From: JBOGVZ01 sp050692985
Lineage (GTDB): Bacteria; Actinomycetota; UBA4738; CALAEC01
Direction: 5' to 3'
Assembly (NCBI GenBank): GCA_050692985.1
Contig: JBOGVZ010000049.1
Coordinates: 62,001-126,000, forward strand
DNA length: 64,000 bases
This document shows positions 1 to 10,734 of the stretch, one piece after another. The notes below the pieces were generated by a model. The model saw only the letters and a program-made list of their open reading frames with translations, was not told the DNA's origin and ran no database searches. A program made the translations under genes and the position numbers. Numbering within the stretch: position 1 is the first letter of the stretch; the number at the start of each line of letters is the position of its first letter.

Positions 1-47
1 AGGCCCGCGGCCTTCAGGATCGCCCGCTCGCTCCGACCCGGCCGCAC
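1..47 (-). CDS. Possible 5' end of a gene cut by the window edge
   Basis: Downstream of ligA on the same strand a GTG at 47 is preceded by AGGA with a 5-base gap and opens a frame that runs off the window. Only 15 codons are visible (MRPGRSERAILKAAG), too few to assign a family. It would lie 22 bases after the ligA stop, a normal operon spacing. The call rests only on the start signal and the open frame. Confidence 0.3.
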   Translation of the reverse strand, partial: MRPGRSERAILKAAG

Positions 48-69
48 GGGGATCCTGTGGCGGAGCCTG

Positions 70-2650
<2,581 letters not shown>

Positions 2651-2663
2651 CCTTCCTCCTCGC

Positions 2664-3140
2664 TCAGGCGGGCGCCGTCTGGTGGGCCAGGGACACCGGG
2701 TCTCCCACCCGGATGTCGCTGGCCTCGACCACCCGGGCCAGCATCCCTCGGCGTCCCCGGAGCCGCTCTCGCAACCCCTCGGCGTCGCCGACCCCCAGGT
2801 CCGCGCCGATGTGGGTGCACGGCTCGCAGGGCCCGTGGATCTCCACGACCGCGGCCCCCAGGCGGAGCCGGGTGCCGGCGGCCAGGGTCATGAGGCCGGG
2901 GAGGTCCACGGTGACCTGCTCCCTGAGGTCGCCCGGGTGGAGCCCCAGGTCCCGGAGGTCCCCGGCGTCCATCAGCAGGACCTGGCGGTTCGGCGACCGT
3001 CCGGGGGCGGCGTGGAGATCGCCCTCGATGCCGAGGGGCGTGGCCCGGGCGGCATCGACGGGCTCGGGCCGGGCGTGGCGGGTGCGGGTCACGTGCAGGC
3101 CCACCACCCGGCCCATCGCTTCCTCCCCCGCCGCGGTCAT
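2664..3140 (-). CDS. MOSC domain protein
   Basis: MOSC domains bind sulfur carried on a conserved Cys and occur in molybdenum-cofactor sulfurases and small YiiM-like enzymes. This 158-residue protein is only the domain: GRVVGLHV at the front, GIEGDLHA, then the Cys-bearing segment GPCEPCTHIGAD and a C-terminal RVGDPVSL. The ATG at 3140 overlaps the mnmA stop (ATGA) and has GGAGG 7 bases before it. A second ATG at 3116 also has GGAGG, 5 bases before it, and would give 150 residues. Coupling to the tRNA thiolase gene suggests a shared sulfur-handling theme, but the substrate is unknown. Confidence 0.85.
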   Translation of the reverse strand: MTAAGEEAMGRVVGLHVTRTRHARPEPVDAARATPLGIEGDLHAAPGRSPNRQVLLMDAGDLRDLGLHPGDLREQVTVDLPGLMTLAAGTRLRLGAAVVEIHGPCEPCTHIGADLGVGDAEGLRERLRGRRGMLARVVEASDIRVGDPVSLAHQTAPA

Positions 3141-4201
3141 CGCAGCGCCTCCCGGATCGTCCCGCCCCCCACGACCTCGTCGCCGGCGTAGAAGGCCACC
3201 GTCTGGCCGGGGGTCACCGCTCGCTGCGGGGTGCGGAACTCCACCATGGCGCCGTCCTCGGCCACGGGGTCCACCGCCGCGGCCACCTCGGGCCCCCGGT
3301 AGCGGACCTTGACCTCGGCCTCGAACGGCCCCCCGGGCCGCTCCGCCACCCAGCTCACCCGCTCGGCCGCCAGGCCCCGGCGGGCCAGCAGGGCGTCCGG
3401 GCCGACCATCACCCGGTTCGCCTCGGCATCCACGTCCACCACGTACGACCGCTCCCCCGTCGACACGCCCAGGCCCCGCCGCTGCCCGATCGTGAACCGG
3501 TGGGACCCGTGGTGGTGGCCGAGCACCCGGCCCGCCGGGTCCACCACCTCCCCCTGCCGGACCAGATCCGGCGCCCGGGCCTCCACGAACGCGCCCGCGT
3601 CGCCCGCGGGGGCGAAGCACAGGTCCTGGGAGTCGGGCTTGCCGGCCACCGGGAGCCCCAGCCGCCGGGCGTGGCCCCGGGTCTGGTCCTTGGTCTGGTC
3701 GCCGATCGGGAACAGCGACCGGGAGAGCTGCTCCTGCCCCAATCCGGCCAGCACGTAGGACTGGTCCTTGGCCCGGTCCCGGCCCCGATACAGCCGCCAC
3801 CGCCCGCCGGCGTCCCTGGCGGTGCGCACGTAGTGGCCCGTGGCCACGAAGTCGAAGCCCCCGTCCCGGGCCCGGTCCAGGAACGCGCCGAACTTGATCC
3901 GCTCGTTGCAGCGCACGCACGGATTGGGGGTCCGCCCGGCCCGGTGCTCGGCCAGGTAGTCGGCCACGATGCGATCCTCGAACGTCTCCGAGAGGTCCAC
4001 GACCTCGAACGGGAACCCGGCCACCTCCGCCACCGCCCGGGCATCCGTCTCGGCGGCCGGCCCGCAGCACCCGTGGTCCACCCCGCCGGTGTGGACGAGC
4101 TTGAGGTGGGAGCCACGCACGTCGTAGCCCGCCTCCTGGAGGAGGCAGGCCGCGACCGAGGAGTCCACCCCGCCGCTCATGGCCACCAGCACCGAGCCCA
4201 T
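3137..4201 (-). CDS. mnmA: tRNA-specific 2-thiouridylase MnmA
   Basis: Inserts sulfur at C2 of wobble U34 in Lys, Glu and Gln tRNAs. The 354-residue protein has the PP-loop AMSGGVDSS near the N terminus and both catalytic cysteines, in NPCVRCN and in SQDLCF. It ends in the expected beta-barrel domain (TPGQTVAFYAG). The ATG at 4201 follows AAGGTG with a 6-base gap and is the only start that leaves the PP-loop about ten residues from the N terminus. The stop overlaps the MOSC gene start by four bases. It is divergent from the cyclase-family gene at 4243. Confidence 0.96.
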   Translation of the reverse strand: MGSVLVAMSGGVDSSVAACLLQEAGYDVRGSHLKLVHTGGVDHGCCGPAAETDARAVAEVAGFPFEVVDLSETFEDRIVADYLAEHRAGRTPNPCVRCNERIKFGAFLDRARDGGFDFVATGHYVRTARDAGGRWRLYRGRDRAKDQSYVLAGLGQEQLSRSLFPIGDQTKDQTRGHARRLGLPVAGKPDSQDLCFAPAGDAGAFVEARAPDLVRQGEVVDPAGRVLGHHHGSHRFTIGQRRGLGVSTGERSYVVDVDAEANRVMVGPDALLARRGLAAERVSWVAERPGGPFEAEVKVRYRGPEVAAAVDPVAEDGAMVEFRTPQRAVTPGQTVAFYAGDEVVGGGTIREALR

Positions 4202-4242
4202 GGAAGACACCTTGCGAGGGTAGCATCGGGCCGGGTGATCCG

Positions 4243-4893
4243 ATGCTGGTGGACCTGAGCTTTCCGATCGAGGATGGCATGCCGACCTACCCGGGCTTCC
4301 TGCCCGAGGCCCGGGTCGAGGCGCTCCTGGACCACGAGGCCTCCCGGGAGCGGTACCAGGGCAAGGCCCAGTTCTACCTCGGCCGGGTGGACATGCCCGG
4401 CAACACCGGCACCTACCTGGATGCGCCGTTCCACCGCTATCCGGAGGGCGACGACCTGTCCGCCGTGGGGCTCGACCGGCTGGCGGGCCTTCCGGGGATC
4501 GTGGTCGAGGCATCGCAGGACGCGGCCCCGGTGACCATCGACGCCTCCGCCGAGTACGTCCGGGGCCTGGCGGTCCTGGTCCGGAGCGGGTGGGACGCCC
4601 GGTGGGGCACCGAGGCGTACTGGGAGGCGGACCCGTGGCTGTCCGATGAGACGCTGGAGGTCCTGGTCGAGGGCGGCGCCGCGCTCGTGGGGGTCGACTG
4701 GACGAACGTCGACGACACCACCGACCCGGCCCGCCCGGCCCACACCCGGCTGCTGGGTGCCGGCATCCCGATCGTCGAGCACATGACGGGCCTGCACGCG
4801 CTCCCACGCACGGGCTTCCGGTTCTGGGCGGTCCCGCCGCGCATCGTCCGGGGGGCCTCGTTCCCCGTTCGGGCCTTCGCCGAGATCCCCTAG
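4243..4893 (+). CDS. Cyclase-family protein (kynurenine formamidase-like fold) with a variant metal motif
   Basis: This 216-residue protein belongs by overall pattern (MLVDLSFPIEDGMPTYPGF, then a GTYLDAPFH segment) to the metal-dependent hydrolases that include kynurenine formamidase and isatin hydrolase. The family signature HxGTHxDxPxH reads NTGTYLDAPFH here: the first His is Asn and the second is Tyr, while Asp and the last His remain. Two metal ligands of the classical site are therefore missing, and the substrate cannot be inferred. The stop codon shares the palindrome CTAG with the convergent PaaK-like gene. Confidence 0.8.
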   Translation: MLVDLSFPIEDGMPTYPGFLPEARVEALLDHEASRERYQGKAQFYLGRVDMPGNTGTYLDAPFHRYPEGDDLSAVGLDRLAGLPGIVVEASQDAAPVTIDASAEYVRGLAVLVRSGWDARWGTEAYWEADPWLSDETLEVLVEGGAALVGVDWTNVDDTTDPARPAHTRLLGAGIPIVEHMTGLHALPRTGFRFWAVPPRIVRGASFPVRAFAEIP

Positions 4894-6329
4894 CCACCCC
4901 CCTCGCGGACGATCACGCGGTGCTCGGCTCGCTCCATCCCCACGCCCATCCGCTGGCGAAGCTCCGGGAACGGCACTGTGCGGCACCGCACCCCCAGGGG
5001 GGCCAGCCGGCGACCCAGCTCCTCGGCGTCGCGGGGCATGGCCCCGCCGAGCAGGGCTTCGACCACGTCCGTGCCCATCTCCCCCGCCTTCCGTCGGATC
5101 TCCACCTGCCACAGGGGGATCCCGGTGGCCCGCCACAGGTGCGGGAGCGCGTCGGCCACGTCGACCTCCACCGGACCCCGGGGACCCGCCACCCTGGCCC
5201 TCCACTCTGTCCGCGACAGGTCGGGGGCGATCCGGGGGACGGTGCGCCGGCAGCCCGGGCATCGGTCCCAGGTGATGCCCCGGCGGGCCACGATCCCCGT
5301 GCGGTACCGCAGGAGCACCGACCCTCGCCAGTCCAGCGAGGTGTACACGAGCTCCCCGGGCTCGTTCTCCCCCAGCGAGCGGCCCTCGGCGTCCACCACC
5401 TCCAGCAGCTCGAGGTCCGGGTAGGTGTGGTAGCCGAACGAGGCCTCCGGGTCGCCGGGCGGCGTGGGGCACTCCGCCCAGGCAACCCGGGCCTCCGGGA
5501 TGCCCAGCAAGCCGGCCACCCCCGCGTCGCCCGCCCCACCGGCCCGGAGCCTGATCGTGTACCGCTCCCGGGCGCCCTGGAGCTCCGTGGGCTCCCACAG
5601 GGCCAGCACGCGGAGGTTGGCGAAGGTCGAGGGCCGAGCGCCGCGCAGGAGCCCCTCGGCGTACCCGGGCTGGGCCAGCAGCATCGTGGCGGCGGCCCGC
5701 TCCATCCACGCGGTCGCCCGAGCGGGCCGGACCACCTCGCCGGCGCCGAGGTGGAACGCGGCCATCCCCGCGCCCAGGGCCGCGTAGTACCCCTGCCAGA
5801 ACCCCAGCTCGGGCCCGAGCGGCAGCACGGAGACCAAGACGTCCGACCGGCGGGCGCCCAGCACCGCCATGGTCCGCGCCCCGGCCTGGGCCAGGGCCGA
5901 GAGGTCGCGGATCGTGTAGCCGACAACGGGTCCGTCCCGAACCGGCAGGTGCACGTGCACGGGCTTGAACTCCTCGGCCAGCAGCCGCTCCGCGGCCTCG
6001 TCGCCGCGCAGCAGCTTCTCCACGGCCACCCGCCGCAGCAGCGAGCGGTGGGCCGACCGCTTGAAGGTCCGCTCGTCCGGCCGGAGCAGGGCCCGGAACG
6101 GGCGCCAGGCGTCGTCGGGGGTCGGGGCGAAGTCCTCCCGAGAGACGAGCGGCAGCTTGTCGATGTCCCGGAGCCGTCGGATGTGCCGGGGCCGCAGGCC
6201 GCGTTCGTCGAAGAGCCGCCGGTAGAACGGGCTGAACGGGTAGGCGAACCGCTGGATGAAATCGACGAGGAGCGATTCCTGGAGGCGAACGTAGTCTCGA
6301 GGAGCGAGCCGGTCCCAGGGCCGGGCCAC
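4890..6329 (-). CDS. Divergent PaaK-like (phenylacetate-CoA ligase superfamily) protein without P-loop
   Basis: The 479-residue protein resembles phenylacetate-CoA ligases of the ANL superfamily: the N-terminal segment around FYRRLFDERGLRPRHI, then LPLVSREDF, and the hinge-region motif LLRYRTGIVARRG followed by CPGC. The Ser/Thr/Gly-rich AMP-binding P-loop (SSGTTG type) expected about 110 residues in is absent; the matching place reads PVHVHLPVRDGPVVGY. Adenylation is therefore doubtful. The start is taken as GTG at 6329, since upstream sequence in frame is not protein-like. A 13-codon ORF ends two bases before it. Confidence 0.75.
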   Translation of the reverse strand: MARPWDRLAPRDYVRLQESLLVDFIQRFAYPFSPFYRRLFDERGLRPRHIRRLRDIDKLPLVSREDFAPTPDDAWRPFRALLRPDERTFKRSAHRSLLRRVAVEKLLRGDEAAERLLAEEFKPVHVHLPVRDGPVVGYTIRDLSALAQAGARTMAVLGARRSDVLVSVLPLGPELGFWQGYYAALGAGMAAFHLGAGEVVRPARATAWMERAAATMLLAQPGYAEGLLRGARPSTFANLRVLALWEPTELQGARERYTIRLRAGGAGDAGVAGLLGIPEARVAWAECPTPPGDPEASFGYHTYPDLELLEVVDAEGRSLGENEPGELVYTSLDWRGSVLLRYRTGIVARRGITWDRCPGCRRTVPRIAPDLSRTEWRARVAGPRGPVEVDVADALPHLWRATGIPLWQVEIRRKAGEMGTDVVEALLGGAMPRDAEELGRRLAPLGVRCRTVPFPELRQRMGVGMERAEHRVIVREGGG

Positions 6330-6331
6330 GC

Positions 6332-6373
6332 TCAGCCGTCCCTGGCCTGCTTCGTCTCCTCGGCCACGACCAT
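6332..6373 (-). CDS. Possible 13-codon leader ORF before the PaaK-like gene
   Basis: ATG at 6373 is preceded by AGGTG with a 6-base gap and encodes MVVAEETKQARDG before a TGA that lies two bases ahead of the GTG start of the PaaK-like gene. The arrangement fits a translationally coupled leader. It could instead be the true N terminus if the sequence holds a one-base indel here. No homology can be argued for so short a peptide. Confidence 0.25.
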   Translation of the reverse strand: MVVAEETKQARDG

Positions 6374-6503
6374 CGTGTTCACCTCTCGCCTCCAGTGGGG
6401 AACGGGCGCCGGATCTTCCCTGCCCCCGGCCGCGCGATTCTAGCCCATCCCTCGGGGCCCACTCACCGAAGCCCCCCGGGCGGGGCTCCCGGATAATGGC
6501 CGC

Positions 6504-6923
6504 ATGAGGCTGCTCACCGTCCTCCTGCTCCTGTCCCTGGGGGCCGCCGGGGCCGTCGCCGTGGAGCGCTACGTCCTCGAAGGGGCCGGGGACGGCCCGC
6601 CCGGCCTTCCCGCCCTGGAGGACCGGGCCCCCCGGGGGCCCGACGACCCGCCGGTGGTGTGGCTGGACGGCGACCTCCGCGAGGTGAGCACCGACCGCGT
6701 GACGATCAGGAAGGGCCGGGGGCCCCAGATCCGGCTCCAGCGGCTGTCGGAGGGAGCCACCTCCTTCCTCCGCCACACCGGTGGCGAGTGGCGCTCGCTC
6801 ACCGGCGACGAGATCGCCGCCCTCGGCGCCGGTGAGCGCGCCTGCGTGGAAACCCTGCTGGACGGGCGGGTCTTCCTGGCCCTCCGGGTGTTCATCGGGG
6901 TCGACTGCGGCCCCGCCCGGTGA
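6504..6923 (+). CDS. Hypothetical exported protein
   Basis: The 139-residue protein begins with a short hydrophobic segment (MRLLTVLLLLSLGAAGAVAV) that reads as a signal peptide or N-terminal anchor. A Pro/Gly-rich linker and a compact beta-rich domain follow (VVWLDGDLREVSTDRVTIRK ... RVFIGVDCG) with two Cys near the end that could pair. I do not recognise a family. A GATAAT box at 6492-6497 stands exactly 6 bases before the ATG, the leaderless pattern repeated in this window. The methyltransferase gene starts 38 bases downstream. Confidence 0.7.
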   Translation: MRLLTVLLLLSLGAAGAVAVERYVLEGAGDGPPGLPALEDRAPRGPDDPPVVWLDGDLREVSTDRVTIRKGRGPQIRLQRLSEGATSFLRHTGGEWRSLTGDEIAALGAGERACVETLLDGRVFLALRVFIGVDCGPAR

Positions 6924-6961
6924 CCCCGCCCACAGGTTCGTGCGGCCTACGCTGGGCCGCG

Positions 6962-7678
6962 ATGCCCGGCGACCACCTGCCACTGACCGGGGAGCGGACC
7001 GTCCCCGGAGTCCCGGAGGAGAACTACTGGTTCCGCCGCCACGTGGCTGCCTACCGGGCGGCGCGGCGGTGGGTCCGGGGGGTGATCGTGGACGCCGGCT
7101 GCGGCGAGGGCTACGGGACGGCCATGCTGGCCCGCCGGGGACGGACGCTGGGGATCGAGCTCGACGCCGGCGTGGCCCGGCACGCCGCCCGTCGCTACCC
7201 CTCGGCCCGGTTCGTGCGGGCCGACCTGTGCCGCGCCCCCGTTGCCGAAGCATCGGTGCACGGGATCGTGGCCCTCCAGGTGCTCGAGCACCTGCGGTGC
7301 GCGGACGACTTCGTGGCCTCGTGCCGGGCGGCCCTGCGCCCCGGCGGCACCCTGGTGATGTCCACACCGAACCGGGCCACCTTCCCGGCCGGGCTGAACC
7401 CCTCCCATGTCCACGAGTTCGTCGCCGGCGAGCTGCGAGGACTCCTGGACCGGCACTTCCGGGACGTGCGGGTGCTGGGGATCCGGCACCGAGCCCCGCT
7501 GCGGGCCCTGGACCGCGTCCTGGGTGAGCCGCTCCCGCACCGGCTGGTCCGGGTGCCCTACCGGGACCAGCCCGCGTGGCTGCGACTGGTGCTGCGAACG
7601 GTCACCGCCGGGGACTTCGCCGTCTCCGCGAACGCGGAGGCGAGCATCGACCTCATCGCCCTATGCCGGGTACGGTGA
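6962..7678 (+). CDS. Class I SAM-dependent methyltransferase
   Basis: The 238-residue protein has motif I VDAGCGEGYG, the acidic end of strand 2 in GIELDAG, motif II-like VHGIVALQVLEHL and the post-motif LRPGGTLVMSTPNR, as in UbiE/BioC-like enzymes. The N terminus LTGERTVPGVPEENYWFRRH is typical of a group acting on surface glycolipids or small molecules. The substrate is unknown. ATG 6962 was chosen over the in-frame GTG 6920 because it starts at the recognisable N terminus and has a TACGCT box at 6948-6953, 8 bases ahead. The gene lies between a secreted protein and a small DUF2007-like protein. Confidence 0.88.
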   Translation: MPGDHLPLTGERTVPGVPEENYWFRRHVAAYRAARRWVRGVIVDAGCGEGYGTAMLARRGRTLGIELDAGVARHAARRYPSARFVRADLCRAPVAEASVHGIVALQVLEHLRCADDFVASCRAALRPGGTLVMSTPNRATFPAGLNPSHVHEFVAGELRGLLDRHFRDVRVLGIRHRAPLRALDRVLGEPLPHRLVRVPYRDQPAWLRLVLRTVTAGDFAVSANAEASIDLIALCRVR

Positions 7679-7682
7679 CGAC

Positions 7683-7913
7683 ATGGACGGAGGTCGGCCG
7701 GAGCGGCTCTCCACGGTCCACCTGGGACAGTTCACCCGGGAGCACGCCAACGAGATCGCCGGGCAGCTGGAGGAGGCCGGGATCACCTGGTGGTACAAGG
7801 AGCCCGGGTTCTTCAGCCAGATCTGGGAGTGGGGCGTGCGCCTGTTCGTCGACAAGAGCCGCCTCAAGGAGGCCAGGGCCATCGCCGACCGGGTCGTGGG
7901 GGACCGGCCCTAG
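7683..7913 (+). CDS. Small DUF2007-like protein
   Basis: A 76-residue soluble protein. The pattern HANEIAGQLEEAGITWW ... GVRLFVDKSRLKEARAIADRV resembles the small ferredoxin-like DUF2007 (putative signal transducing) domain, in which a helix detecting an element precedes a 'GVRLxVxxxxxxxAxxI' ending. That match is from memory and is tentative. ATG 7683 has TACGGT at 7671-7676, exactly 6 bases before the start. The stop overlaps the convergent deacetylase stop in a shared CTAG. Confidence 0.65.
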   Translation: MDGGRPERLSTVHLGQFTREHANEIAGQLEEAGITWWYKEPGFFSQIWEWGVRLFVDKSRLKEARAIADRVVGDRP

Positions 7914-8809
7914 CCCGACGGGCACGTCCCCGACCTGAGCTGGCCCACGGTGGGCGGGTCCACCGCCAGCAGCTCCGGCACCGTGACCGGCCGCAGGTTC
8001 CTGCGGTCCAGCACACGCAGCAGCTTCGGGAGCACGTGTTGCGTCGACCCCCGGTTCTCGTGGAGCAGGATGATGGCCCCGGGCCAGATCTCGTCGCGGA
8101 GCGTCCGAAGCTCGACCGGGCCGGTGGCGCCCTCCGCCGCGTCCCCGGAGTCCACGCTCCACAGCACAATGACCATCCCCAGGGCCCGCACGCGGGCCTC
8201 GGACTCCTCGTCGTACTGGCCGAAGGGCGGGCGGAACATCCGCACCTGGACCCCGGCGATCTCCTGGAGCGCCCGGGAGGTCTCGTCGATCTCGGCCACC
8301 ATCCCCTCCGAGGACAGTTCCGTCACGTCCACGTGGTTCCAGGTGTGGTTGCCGATGGCCCCCATGTCCGCCTCCCGCCGGGGAAGCTCCACGAACCGGT
8401 CCTCGAGCTTGATCCCGTTCAGGAAGAAGGTCGCCGGGATCCCGGCGCTCTCCAGCAGGTCGAGTGTCTGCTCCGTGTAGGGGCCGGGCCCGTCGTCGAA
8501 CGTGAGGGCCACCACCCGTTCGTTGCCCCCGCCGCACCGGATCGGGTAGCCCAGGTCGACGAACCGGTCAAGGGCCGCCCGGGCCTGCCCCCGGGACGTC
8601 GCCGGCGCCGCGGCGGCATTCGTTCCTCCGCCGCGATCCTGAGGCGATTCACCGGCGGCCCGGGCCGGGGCCGGGCCGACGTCGAAGCCGCCGACGCGCC
8701 ACCATCCGGCGCCCACCCCGAGCAGGACGACGATCACCAGGAACGGGACGAATCCCTTTCGTGGACGGCGCCGCGCGAGCGGGCGCGCGACGAAGGTAGG
8801 CTCCCTCAC
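7910..8809 (-). CDS. Membrane-anchored polysaccharide deacetylase (NodB domain)
   Basis: Removes N-acetyl (or O-acetyl) groups from an extracellular polysaccharide or peptidoglycan. The 299-residue protein has an Arg-rich start and one membrane segment (FVPFLVIVVLLGVGAGWW), a low-complexity linker, then the NodB domain. Its motifs are present: TFDDGP with the catalytic and metal-binding Asp pair, GNHTWNH with two metal-binding His, RPPFGQYD, VDSGD and the late His of LLHEN. It therefore looks catalytically complete. The GTG start at 8809 lies 9 bases behind a TAGCAT box (8819-8824). Confidence 0.92.
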   Translation of the reverse strand: MREPTFVARPLARRRPRKGFVPFLVIVVLLGVGAGWWRVGGFDVGPAPARAAGESPQDRGGGTNAAAAPATSRGQARAALDRFVDLGYPIRCGGGNERVVALTFDDGPGPYTEQTLDLLESAGIPATFFLNGIKLEDRFVELPRREADMGAIGNHTWNHVDVTELSSEGMVAEIDETSRALQEIAGVQVRMFRPPFGQYDEESEARVRALGMVIVLWSVDSGDAAEGATGPVELRTLRDEIWPGAIILLHENRGSTQHVLPKLLRVLDRRNLRPVTVPELLAVDPPTVGQLRSGTCPSG

Positions 8810-8867
8810 TTCGCCGGGATGCTACCAGCCCGGGGCTGCCGTTCCGAGCACGCGCCCCGAGATGCCG

Positions 8868-9068
8868 CTAGGCGGCGGCCTTGCGGCGGCGCTCCCCCCT
8901 GGTCAGCGGGAACTTCAGCGGCGCGTGGGCCCAGCAGTGGTCAGCCTTGTTGTACATCGAGATGCGCGTCTCGCAGCCCGGGTGGGCGCAGACCCTGCCG
9001 GAGGCATAGGTCCGGTTCGGGCGCGGAAGCTCTCGGGGGCGGGCTCCCCGCATCACCACGTCACTCAT
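8868..9068 (-). CDS. Small Cys/His zinc-finger-like protein
   Basis: A 66-residue basic protein with the arrangement CAHPGC, 14 residues, then a Cys-Trp-Ala-His (CWAH), which could hold one zinc ion (C-x4-C-x12-C-x2-H). ATG 9068 is backed by GGGGGA directly upstream with a good gap. A longer in-frame ORF begins upstream but lacks such a site and its translation looks random. It ends RRRKAAA, so nucleic-acid binding is possible. Function unknown. It sits alone between the deacetylase and the acyltransferase operon. Confidence 0.65.
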   Translation of the reverse strand: MSDVVMRGARPRELPRPNRTYASGRVCAHPGCETRISMYNKADHCWAHAPLKFPLTRGERRRKAAA

Positions 9069-9224
9069 CGATCCCCCTTCCCGCCCGCGAGCATCCTCCC
9101 GGGCGGTTGTGCCTGCAACTGTGCCGTGAAACCCCTCCCGCCCGCCGGACATTCCCTCCGTCCGCGGTTTCGGGCGCACCGGTTGTACCCGGAGCCCGAC
9201 CCGGATACACGCGAGCAAGCCGCG

Positions 9225-9779
9225 CTAGGTGCCCTCTTCCCCCGTCCGGCGCTTGACCACCCGGCCCGGGTTCCCCACGACCACGGAGCGCTCGGGGACG
9301 CGGCCCCGGACGACCGAGGCCGCTCCCACGACCGTCCCCCCGCCCACCGTGGCCCCGCGCAGCACGGTGGCCTTCGCTCCCACCCAGCAATCGGGACCCA
9401 GCCGGACCGGGGCCTTGACGATCCCCTGCCGCTGGATGGGCACCTCCGGGTCCTGGTACCGGTGGTCGAAGTCCCCCACGTAGACGTCGTCGGCGAAGAT
9501 GCAATCCTGCCCGATGTCCACCTCGAGGTAGCAGTTCACGGTGTCACGGCCTCCGAAGACCACCCGGTCCCCGATCCGCAGGAACCCCTCGTGGCACCGG
9601 ATGGCCGTTCCCCGGCCCACCCACACGTCGCGGCCGATCTCCAGGTGGCCCAGCCCCCGGGTGCACCGCACCTCCACTCCGCGGGACAGGAACACCATCC
9701 CCCGGGTCACCACGTGCGGGTTGCGGACCTTGAACCACCAGAACCGGAGCCGGTAGCCCCACAACCGGGGCCCACGCAT
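9225..9779 (-). CDS. Hexapeptide-repeat acyltransferase
   Basis: A 184-residue left-handed beta-helix transferase. Repeated [LIV]-G-x4 turns are visible (IGRDVWVGRGTAIRC, IGDRVVFGG, IGQDCIFADDVYVGDFDH), with the catalytic-type His in FDHRYQD and a closing WVGAKATVLRGATVGGG and VVGNPGRVVKR as in maltose/galactoside O-acetyltransferases. It probably acetylates a sugar in surface-polysaccharide or glycolipid synthesis. ATG 9779 is 28 bases after the stop of the methyltransferase gene and forms the last gene of a four-gene minus-strand run. Confidence 0.88.
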   Translation of the reverse strand: MRGPRLWGYRLRFWWFKVRNPHVVTRGMVFLSRGVEVRCTRGLGHLEIGRDVWVGRGTAIRCHEGFLRIGDRVVFGGRDTVNCYLEVDIGQDCIFADDVYVGDFDHRYQDPEVPIQRQGIVKAPVRLGPDCWVGAKATVLRGATVGGGTVVGAASVVRGRVPERSVVVGNPGRVVKRRTGEEGT

Positions 9780-9807
9780 CCGCCCGCCGGGGACGCTACC
9801 CACGGGA

Positions 9808-10734
9808 CTATCCGGAGGGAGGCCTCTCCGCATACAGCAGGAGGTTGTAGAAGAGCCGCCCGGGCACCGCCCGGTACAGCGCCCGGTCCAGCCGGTACAA
9901 CGCCACCCACGTGCGGAAGGCGAACCGCGCCCACCGCGGCCCCAGCAGGCCCGGCCGGACCTCCGCCTCCAGGGTCCGGATGGCCCACCCCACCACGCTC
10001 GAGGTGAGCTCCTCCGTCTCCACCCGGACCGCCGCGGCCCCCAGGTCCCGGGCCCACCCCGTCACCTCCTCCGGCTCGAACGTGTGCAGGTCCACGGCGA
10101 ACTCCAGGTCACGGAGGATCCGCTCCTCCTCCGTGACCGGCGGAGCGGATGGCGGCCGGAGATAGCCGCGGAGGGCCGGCACACGGCCGGCCAGCCGAGA
10201 GGCCCGGACGACGGCCGCCTTGGCTCCCCCCGCCAGCCGGTCTCCCGCCCGGGTCGGCTCACCGGCGATCAGCAGGGTGCCCCCGGGCCTCAGCACCCGG
10301 AACATCTCGCCCAGGACGGCCCGGGGGTCGGGAACGTGGTGGAGGAAGGCGTGCCCCGTCACCAGGTCGAACGTCCCGTCCTCGTAGGGGAGGCGCTCGG
10401 CGTCCGAGGCCCGGAGCTCGACCCGGCACCCCAGCCGCCGGGCGTTCTCCCCGCACACCTTGAGCATCCCCGCGGAGATGTCGGTGGCGTGGGCCTCCCG
10501 GACGAACCCGGACTGCACCAGGTTCAGCAGCCAGAACCCGGTGCCGCAGCCGACCTCCAGGACCCGGCCGTACCCGGGCCGAGGGAGCATGCGGGCCGCC
10601 CGGTCGGCAACGTACGCGCGGGAGGGCTCGTCGAAGGCGATGGCCCACTTCCCGTCGTAGGACGCCGCGGCGGCGTCGTGGTAGATCTCGTTGGCCCGCC
10701 TCGGATCGAGGACGCGCCGGGCGCCCACGCTCAC
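9808..10734 (-). CDS. SAM-dependent methyltransferase
   Basis: The 308-residue protein carries VLEVGCGTGFWLLNL (motif I), ATDISAGML, a RLPYEDGTFDLVTG segment, LHHVPDPRAVLGEMFRVLRPGGTLLIAGEP, typical of the Methyltransf_11 group. A C-terminal extension of about 100 residues is rich in aromatic and Arg residues and could mediate membrane or lipid contact. The start is taken as GTG 10734, which overlaps the enoyl-CoA hydratase stop (GTGA); GTG 10728 is a close alternative. The substrate is unknown; neighbours suggest lipid or glycolipid chemistry. Confidence 0.85.
   Translation of the reverse strand: MSVGARRVLDPRRANEIYHDAAAASYDGKWAIAFDEPSRAYVADRAARMLPRPGYGRVLEVGCGTGFWLLNLVQSGFVREAHATDISAGMLKVCGENARRLGCRVELRASDAERLPYEDGTFDLVTGHAFLHHVPDPRAVLGEMFRVLRPGGTLLIAGEPTRAGDRLAGGAKAAVVRASRLAGRVPALRGYLRPPSAPPVTEEERILRDLEFAVDLHTFEPEEVTGWARDLGAAAVRVETEELTSSVVGWAIRTLEAEVRPGLLGPRWARFAFRTWVALYRLDRALYRAVPGRLFYNLLLYAERPPSG

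Noticed and set aside
6330..7367. A longer PaaK-like protein reaching to 7367
   Set aside because: The extra sequence is antisense to the methyltransferase and secreted-protein genes and is composition noise from high G+C.
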